The translations under genes and the position numbers were made by a program. Below the pieces are notes generated by a model that made no database searches, was not told where the DNA came from, and saw nothing but the letters and a program-made list of their open reading frames with translations. 64,000 nucleotides of DNA from Agarivorans sp050870875 (GTDB lineage Bacteria; Pseudomonadota; Gammaproteobacteria; Enterobacterales; Celerinatantimonadaceae), in NCBI RefSeq assembly GCF_050870875.2, contig NZ_CP194041.2, forward strand, positions 2,108,001 through 2,172,000, in the 5' to 3' direction. Shown piece by piece: positions 60,090 through 64,000 of this stretch (position 1 is the stretch's first letter; each line of letters opens with the position of its first letter).

Positions 60090-61154
60090 CTAGCGGCTTT
60101 CATCGAGTACTAGGGGTTCCTTCCCTGAAATGAACTCATCACGGTTCTTTATTTTGTGGGTATAACGAACTGCGAACATGTAAGGGTCTCCTCCCTGCTC
60201 ACTGAAATACTTCTTAATTTCTGCAAGTTCCCACCTCTCTGGGTTTCGATCATCATCCCACACCAGTTCATCTAGCAACCAATGTTGTCCGTGACTGCTG
60301 ATATTTGTAAGTAGCTTCTGACCAGAGACAAAGTCGCTGAGTTTATCTTTCTCAATACTGTAGGCTGACGTAAAGTTCTGAGTTTTATCACAAAAATATA
60401 TTAGTGCTTTTGCATGTTGGCGAGAGCGCCAGTAATCCCACGGCAAACTGTCCCAGAGTTGATAAGTTATGATGTCTTGGCCATTTACTCTTTTCTCAAG
60501 TTTAAGGATAACGTGCACATAGCTATCACTATCACGTCCATCGCTCTCCTTTGCCATTTGTGCCAACTCATCTAGTTTTACACCAGACTCGGTAAGGAAT
60601 AGCACATCTACTTTCCGTCCTGTTTTTAGCTTATGCCTTGTGATTTCAACAAGTATTGCTGTTAGGTTTTTATAGAACCTCCTAGAGCGATAAGGGTAAT
60701 CTGACTTACCCTTTAACCAGCTTTCTTGTACACCAAAAATTGAGCAAATATGCTCAACTACAGGATCATCAAGCAGATCAATAATCTTGTTATTATCTCT
60801 TAGACCTGAACGAGAAATTGAACCTTCAGGCAAGAAATGCGGGATATCTGCCGTGGCCACACCATGAGCTTTAAATAGTTGAAAGAAACGCATAACCATC
60901 GTGTCAAAATCATCTGTTTGTGGCGAATTTGTCGTTACCATTACGCCCTTCATCGTGAGTGAAATGAAATCTTGTACGCTCACTCCTAAGTGATCAGCTT
61001 GAGTTGTAATCCAATGCCGCACGTCTGGTGGAAACCTAACTGATTGGGTCACTCGTTTCTCGTTAGGGTCACTAGGCGGGGGCTCCACAATAATAGGAGC
61101 ACTTCCTCCCAATCTAGCTAGAATGTCAAAAAGGGATAACTTAACCTTCTTCAT
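60090..61154 (-). CDS. Ribbon-helix-helix domain protein of unknown function
   Basis: A 354-residue protein. After a short basic start (MKKVKLSLFDILARLGG), residues about 34-72 (RVTQSVRFPPDVRHWITTQADHLGVSVQDFISLTMKGVM) form a ribbon-helix-helix DNA-binding unit. About 120-155 (NKIIDLLDDPVVEHICSIFGVQESWLKGKSDYPYRSRRFYKN) looks like a second helical, possibly Xre-like, unit. The C-terminal 190 residues are alpha/beta and unassigned (VDVLFLTESGVKLDELAQMAK; LIYFCDKTQNFTSAY). Two strong palindromes sit just upstream, so it is probably autoregulated. Located at the edge of a repeat-rich accessory segment. Confidence 0.65.
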   Translation of the reverse strand: MKKVKLSLFDILARLGGSAPIIVEPPPSDPNEKRVTQSVRFPPDVRHWITTQADHLGVSVQDFISLTMKGVMVTTNSPQTDDFDTMVMRFFQLFKAHGVATADIPHFLPEGSISRSGLRDNNKIIDLLDDPVVEHICSIFGVQESWLKGKSDYPYRSRRFYKNLTAILVEITRHKLKTGRKVDVLFLTESGVKLDELAQMAKESDGRDSDSYVHVILKLEKRVNGQDIITYQLWDSLPWDYWRSRQHAKALIYFCDKTQNFTSAYSIEKDKLSDFVSGQKLLTNISSHGQHWLLDELVWDDDRNPERWELAEIKKYFSEQGGDPYMFAVRYTHKIKNRDEFISGKEPLVLDESR

Positions 61155-61171
61155 TTAAAACCTCTTATTAC

Positions 61172-61210
61172 TATTGGATTCAATTTGAATCCAATAATCC
61201 CATGGGATTA
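61172..61210 (-). promoter_or_regulatory. Two adjacent perfect palindromes upstream of the RHH gene
   Basis: A 25-bp perfect palindrome at 61172-61196 (arms TATTGGATTCAA, centre T) overlaps by two bases a 16-bp perfect palindrome, TAATCCCATGGGATTA, at 61195-61210. They lie 18-56 bp ahead of the start codon. Both contain ATCC/GGAT half-sites, as expected for a ribbon-helix-helix repressor binding cooperatively. Confidence 0.7.
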
Positions 61211-61282
61211 ATTAATGATCAAGTGTTTTTTGACAGGGAAAGACCCACTCTGAAATAAGCCCTTTGATTATGTTGCGCCAAC

Positions 61283-61330
61283 AATAAACTAGACAATAAA
61301 CTAGACACCCATTCTAAAAACAAAAACCTT
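61283..61330. repeat. Boundary motif copy 1 (with a partial doublet)
   Basis: AATAAACTAGACACCCATTC followed by TAAAAACAAAAAC at 61297, preceded by a 12-base partial copy AATAAACTAGAC at 61285. Other copies start at 61597, 61885, 62221, 63784 (also with a partial doublet, at 63771) and 63910. Confidence 0.85.
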
Positions 61331-61596
61331 TCACACTCTCGATAGCCAAGATTACGCTTTTAAATCCCATCATCTTCGCCGAGTAGCGCAAATGAACAAG
61401 AGAGCAAAGTTGAAGTTTGTTTGAGCGTAGTGTTTACTTCAACGCCCTTGAGAATAAGCAATGCAGGGTTTAAGAAGATGCAGGGCGAGCTTTCTTTTTG
61501 CTTAGCTAAGCTTTGCTCGTTGAAGCTTAATGACGTCGCCGTAGGTGAAAGCTTTTACCCCGTTGCTAACACAGAGCGGGGCAGCTATGAGATAGA
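61297..61596 (+). repeat. 300-bp repeat unit, copy 1
   Basis: Runs from one boundary motif to the next. It is about 97% identical to 61885-62190, and its first 91 bases recur at 63910-64000. It encodes a short frame (MSVVFTSTPLRISNAGFKKM...) in copies 1 and 2 that looks like a passenger of the repeat rather than a gene. Confidence 0.85.
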
Positions 61597-61635
61597 AATA
61601 AACTAGACACCCATTCTAAAAATAAAAACCTTTGG

Positions 61636-61884
61636 TAACGAGGGCAAAGCACCCCGTCCCCTCTAAGGTCATTATAGTTTTTGATAGGAAGTACAAATTT
61701 TAAGTGTTCGTTATTTCCCGTGTTTTTAGATGTGCATTTTAATTGCACTTCAATTTGAGGGTTTCTTATACCAGAAGAGAGTCCTCTTCCTTGGAGTATT
61801 AGGTCGACACTATCATCATCAACATCGGGAATAGACGATCTAAAACCAAGCTGAGCAGCAACAGCTTTCACATATGCTCGGCTA
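61636..61884 (-). pseudogene. DUF4365-like protein fragment between boundary motifs
   Basis: An 83-residue piece: SRAYVKAVAAQLGFRSSIPD, DDSVDLILQG, IEVQLKCTSKN and FVLPIKNYNDLRGDGVLCPR follow the N-terminal core of DUF4365 proteins, including the D-E/Q-K-like PD-(D/E)xK arrangement (D..VD.....QIEVQLKCTS). Both ends stop at boundary motifs (61597 and 61885), so the gene was cut out with neither its start nor its end. DUF4365 occurs in defence-associated genes. Confidence 0.65.
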
Positions 61885-62220
61885 AATAAACTAGACACCC
61901 ATGCTAAAAACAAAAATTTTTCACACTCTCGATAGCCAAGATTACGCTTTTAAATCCCATCACCTTCGCCGAGTAGCGCAAATGAACAAGGGAGCAAAGT
62001 TGAAGTTTGTTTGAGCGTAGTGTTTACTTCAACGCCCTTGAGAATAAGCAACGCAGGGTTTAAGAAGATGCAGGGCGAGCTTTCTTTTTGCTTAGCTAAG
62101 CTTTTCTCGTTGAAGCTTAATGACGTCGCCGTAGGCGAAAGCTTTTACCCCGTTGCTAACACAGGGCGGGGCAGCGATGAGATAACTCATGGGTACAGAA
62201 CGATTCATTCACGGCTAAAG
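61885..62220 (+). repeat. Repeat unit, copy 2
   Basis: Matches copy 1 at about 97% to near 62187, then has about 33 unique bases before the next boundary motif at 62221. Confidence 0.85.
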
Positions 62221-62446
62221 AATAAACTAGACATCCATTCTAAAAACAATATCTAGAATCGAACGAACCCAGTTGTAACGTGAAATATTCCCAAGAGGAG
62301 GTTCGACCGGAAGATTCGCTAGTGACAATAGTTGGTAGATAGTTTCGAGTGACTGGAATGTATCGTTCAGGGCATTTGCCCTGTGATGGGCGTGCAGTAC
62401 ATCGCTCACGTTGGGAGGCTCACTATCAAACTTTATATCTGACATA
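62221..62446. other. Non-coding stretch inside the DUF3644 segment
   Basis: Starts with boundary motif copy 4 (AATAAACTAGACATCCATTC). The minus-strand frame at 62227-62445 (MSDIKFDSEPPNVSDVLHAHHRANALND...) abuts the DUF3644 stop (62447) and may be a small downstream gene running into the boundary motif (...NISRYNWVRSILDIVFRMDV). Support is weak. Confidence 0.35.
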
Positions 62447-63664
62447 TCAGCGCTTGTTCCTAAGTTGGCTGCGCCTAAATTCCTTAGCGGATTCCAGCCA
62501 TTTGGGTTGCTTTAAGTTGTATACAAACCATCTGATGAATTTTTCAGAATAACGAGGTCTTCCATCAATAACCCAACGCATATCGGACTTTGTCTGATTA
62601 TTAATTTTGTGTTTATTCAGCACGGCCTGAAAAGCGCCACTCTTAATTGAAATGGTTGCTTGCCGTTTGTTTATTTCATCAAGAGCCTCGTTCATATGGT
62701 AGGGGTGAGTAGCATCTGGGTCCTTAGTCTTCGTGATGATAACAGCTCCTTCACCGACATCTCCAACACTAAGCGACAGATCACTTTCATCTTCCCGCTT
62801 AACGAGAGCAAGCCTGTAATCAATAGGAATTGAGAACTCTGTAGAATCAATTTTTTTCGATGTTTCGTCAAAACGTTGAATGAATTTAGCTACTGATTGA
62901 GCAGCATATTTACCATACAACTTTTGAATTAATGCTACTTCTGGAGCGGGGCCATCTACTACCAAACTCAGCATACCCACACTTTGTCCAGCAAGAGGTG
63001 CATTCCCCATTTCGTTCCTATAACGTGTTTGATAGTTCAGAACGGTTGCTTGAAAAAGTCGGGATAATTGTGGCTGTAACTCTGGTATCAGCAAATGGAT
63101 GGCGTGGTCACGTAAATCAATAATCGTCTCTAAATTTATTCTGACGGGATCTTTTTCTTGCAGCCTCCGTTTAACCGCATCTGAAATGGATATACTTTTA
63201 TCCCCATCGTAAAAGATTCTTTCATACCCTTCAGCCTTGAGGACCTCTGCTTTAAGTAGCAGCTCCCAAGCATTGACCATCATGATTGCAAAGGCTTCAA
63301 CGCGATTTTTCATACTAGGTCGGTTATATACCTCCAGCGCCAAAGTGAAAGCATCGAGGCTCCGACTAACCAGTTTGTTGTGAAACTGCTCTTCAGGTGT
63401 TTTCTGCTTAACCTTTGCTGACTGACTCATTACCGCAAGGAATGCGTCATTTGATAAGGCGCTTATCCCTTCAATACGGTATTTGGTACGCGAACCAGCA
63501 TGATAAACGTACTTATCAAGCAACTTCTCATTAATGTACTTGTTGATGGAGTTTTTACTATACGTGGTGCGTTGGGCTACCATCTCAGCGGTAAAGGTAG
63601 TGCCGTTGTCTTCATACTCCCTTAAAACATCAGCCAACGCGATCTGGTTATTATTCCTTGCCAA
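62447..63664 (-). CDS. DUF3644 protein with N-terminal winged-helix-like region
   Basis: A 405-residue protein. The N-terminal 65 residues (IALADVLREYEDNGTTFTAEMVAQRTTYSKNSINKYINEKLLDKYVY) look like a winged helix. The DUF3644 core follows: LVSRSLDAFTLALEVYNRPSMKNRVEAFAIMMVNAWELLLKAEVLKAEG, then KDPVRINLETIIDLRDHAIHLLIPELQP, where R..A.H resembles the HEPN RxxxxH-type motif. DUF3644 genes are frequent in defence islands. The gene, its promoter and a possible partner form the cargo between boundary motifs at 62221 and 63784. Function in this strain is unknown. Confidence 0.75.
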   Translation of the reverse strand: MARNNNQIALADVLREYEDNGTTFTAEMVAQRTTYSKNSINKYINEKLLDKYVYHAGSRTKYRIEGISALSNDAFLAVMSQSAKVKQKTPEEQFHNKLVSRSLDAFTLALEVYNRPSMKNRVEAFAIMMVNAWELLLKAEVLKAEGYERIFYDGDKSISISDAVKRRLQEKDPVRINLETIIDLRDHAIHLLIPELQPQLSRLFQATVLNYQTRYRNEMGNAPLAGQSVGMLSLVVDGPAPEVALIQKLYGKYAAQSVAKFIQRFDETSKKIDSTEFSIPIDYRLALVKREDESDLSLSVGDVGEGAVIITKTKDPDATHPYHMNEALDEINKRQATISIKSGAFQAVLNKHKINNQTKSDMRWVIDGRPRYSEKFIRWFVYNLKQPKWLESAKEFRRSQLRNKR

Positions 63665-64000
63665 TTAATTCACATCCTTCTGTAGGTTTTGATAGAAGTG
63701 TACTGGTCAACCCAAACTGGACTAAGTCAACAGGCAAGTACCTACCAAAGCTAGTTCAGTCATGCGATAAAATAAACTGATAAAATAAACTAGACACCCA
63801 TTCTAAAAACAAAACTAACAATAACACCTTTTCGCGACACTTACCTATGCTAAAGCTCAAAAAACTAAGCAATTTAACGACATAAGTTTAATTGCGTGCT
63901 GAAAATAAAAATAAACTAGACACCCATTCTAAAAACAAAAACATTTCACACTCTCGATAGCTAAGATTACGCTTTTAAATCCCATCATCTTCGCCGAGTA
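63665..64000. repeat. Right-edge repeats: boundary motifs 5 and 6 and the start of repeat unit copy 3
   Basis: The DUF3644 promoter region runs to 63770. Then a partial motif (63771), a full motif (63784), 126 bp of unassigned sequence, another full motif (63910) and the first 91 bases of the repeat unit, which is cut off by the window end. Confidence 0.8.

Noticed and set aside
61421..61606. Frame MSVVFTSTPLRISNAGFKKM... as a gene (also at 62011)
   Set aside because: It is contained wholly in the 300-bp repeat, its end varies with the junction, and there is no ribosome site; treated as a repeat passenger.
61283..64000. CRISPR-like array, because a 28-bp motif recurs in one orientation
   Set aside because: Spacing is irregular (126 to 1563 bp), intervening blocks contain genes and long repeats, and there are no cas genes.
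1..64000. tRNA or rRNA genes
   Set aside because: No cloverleaf with a GTTCRAAYC-type T arm and no rRNA segment was recognised while reading; a tRNA search would settle this.

Overview
The window reads as chromosome of a marine-type gammaproteobacterium with moderate G+C. The signs are a sucD end, pfkA, a 4.5S (SRP) RNA, a Vct/Fat-type ferric-siderophore uptake operon with Fur-like boxes, an EmrAB-OMF efflux operon, and many dispersed repeats of the kind common in Vibrio/Alteromonadales relatives. Genus cannot be fixed from the sequence; a pfkA-bearing Alteromonadales/Vibrionales lineage fits.

Layout. 1-5.2 kb: end of sucD, a divergent tubulin/FtsZ-superfamily GTPase, a 46-residue small ORF, pfkA, a DUF547 exported protein, and the 4.5S RNA. 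5.3-16.7 kb: accessory region with a RES/Xre toxin-antitoxin pair, a decayed ISL3 element, integron-type gene cassettes with recognisable attC sites (TPR-like protein, SUKH-like immunity protein, DUF2971 protein), an IS110-family element, an IS91-like element with its own tyrosine recombinase split by an ISAs1-family element, and 3' ends of group II introns. 17.0-22.8 kb: MarR-controlled drug-efflux operon and an APH-like kinase. 22.9-31 kb: second accessory region with a MITE-like element, a GNAT gene ending at a second copy of the same intron tail, three copies of a Y1 (IS200-like/REP-associated) transposase with seven copies of its palindromic left end, a membrane protein, an attC-preceded HNH gene, and a duplicated 3' end of a TonB receptor gene.

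30.8-40.6 kb is an iron module: TonB-dependent receptor, LysR regulator, periplasmic binding protein, two permeases and an ATPase, then a convergent operon of a serine-recombinase-like protein, a siderophore-interacting reductase and an MFS transporter. 40.9-50.4 kb: AcuI/YhdH oxidoreductase, LysR, GntR, a tandem-duplicated outer-membrane phospholipase A, a FemAB-like GNAT, DUF6151 and a dCache chemoreceptor. 50.7-57.6 kb: a secreted-protein pseudogene, then a cluster of an M14 carboxypeptidase and two ATP-grasp ligases with a divergent M20 peptidase, which looks like a peptide or amino-acid ligation system. 57.9-59.8 kb: stand-alone accD divergent from a LysR gene. 60-64 kb: an RHH-domain protein with strong palindromic operators, then a chain of segments bounded by a roughly 28-bp repeat that carries a DUF4365 fragment and a DUF3644 defence-type gene.

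The strongest candidates for new biology are the single-chain phospholipase A with a catalytically degraded first barrel, the dual ATP-grasp/M14/M20 cluster, the tubulin-like GTPase, the recombinase-like protein leading a siderophore operon, the Y1-element-bounded gene-end duplication, and the repeat-bounded segments at the right edge. All functional calls are from reading motifs; no database search was run.
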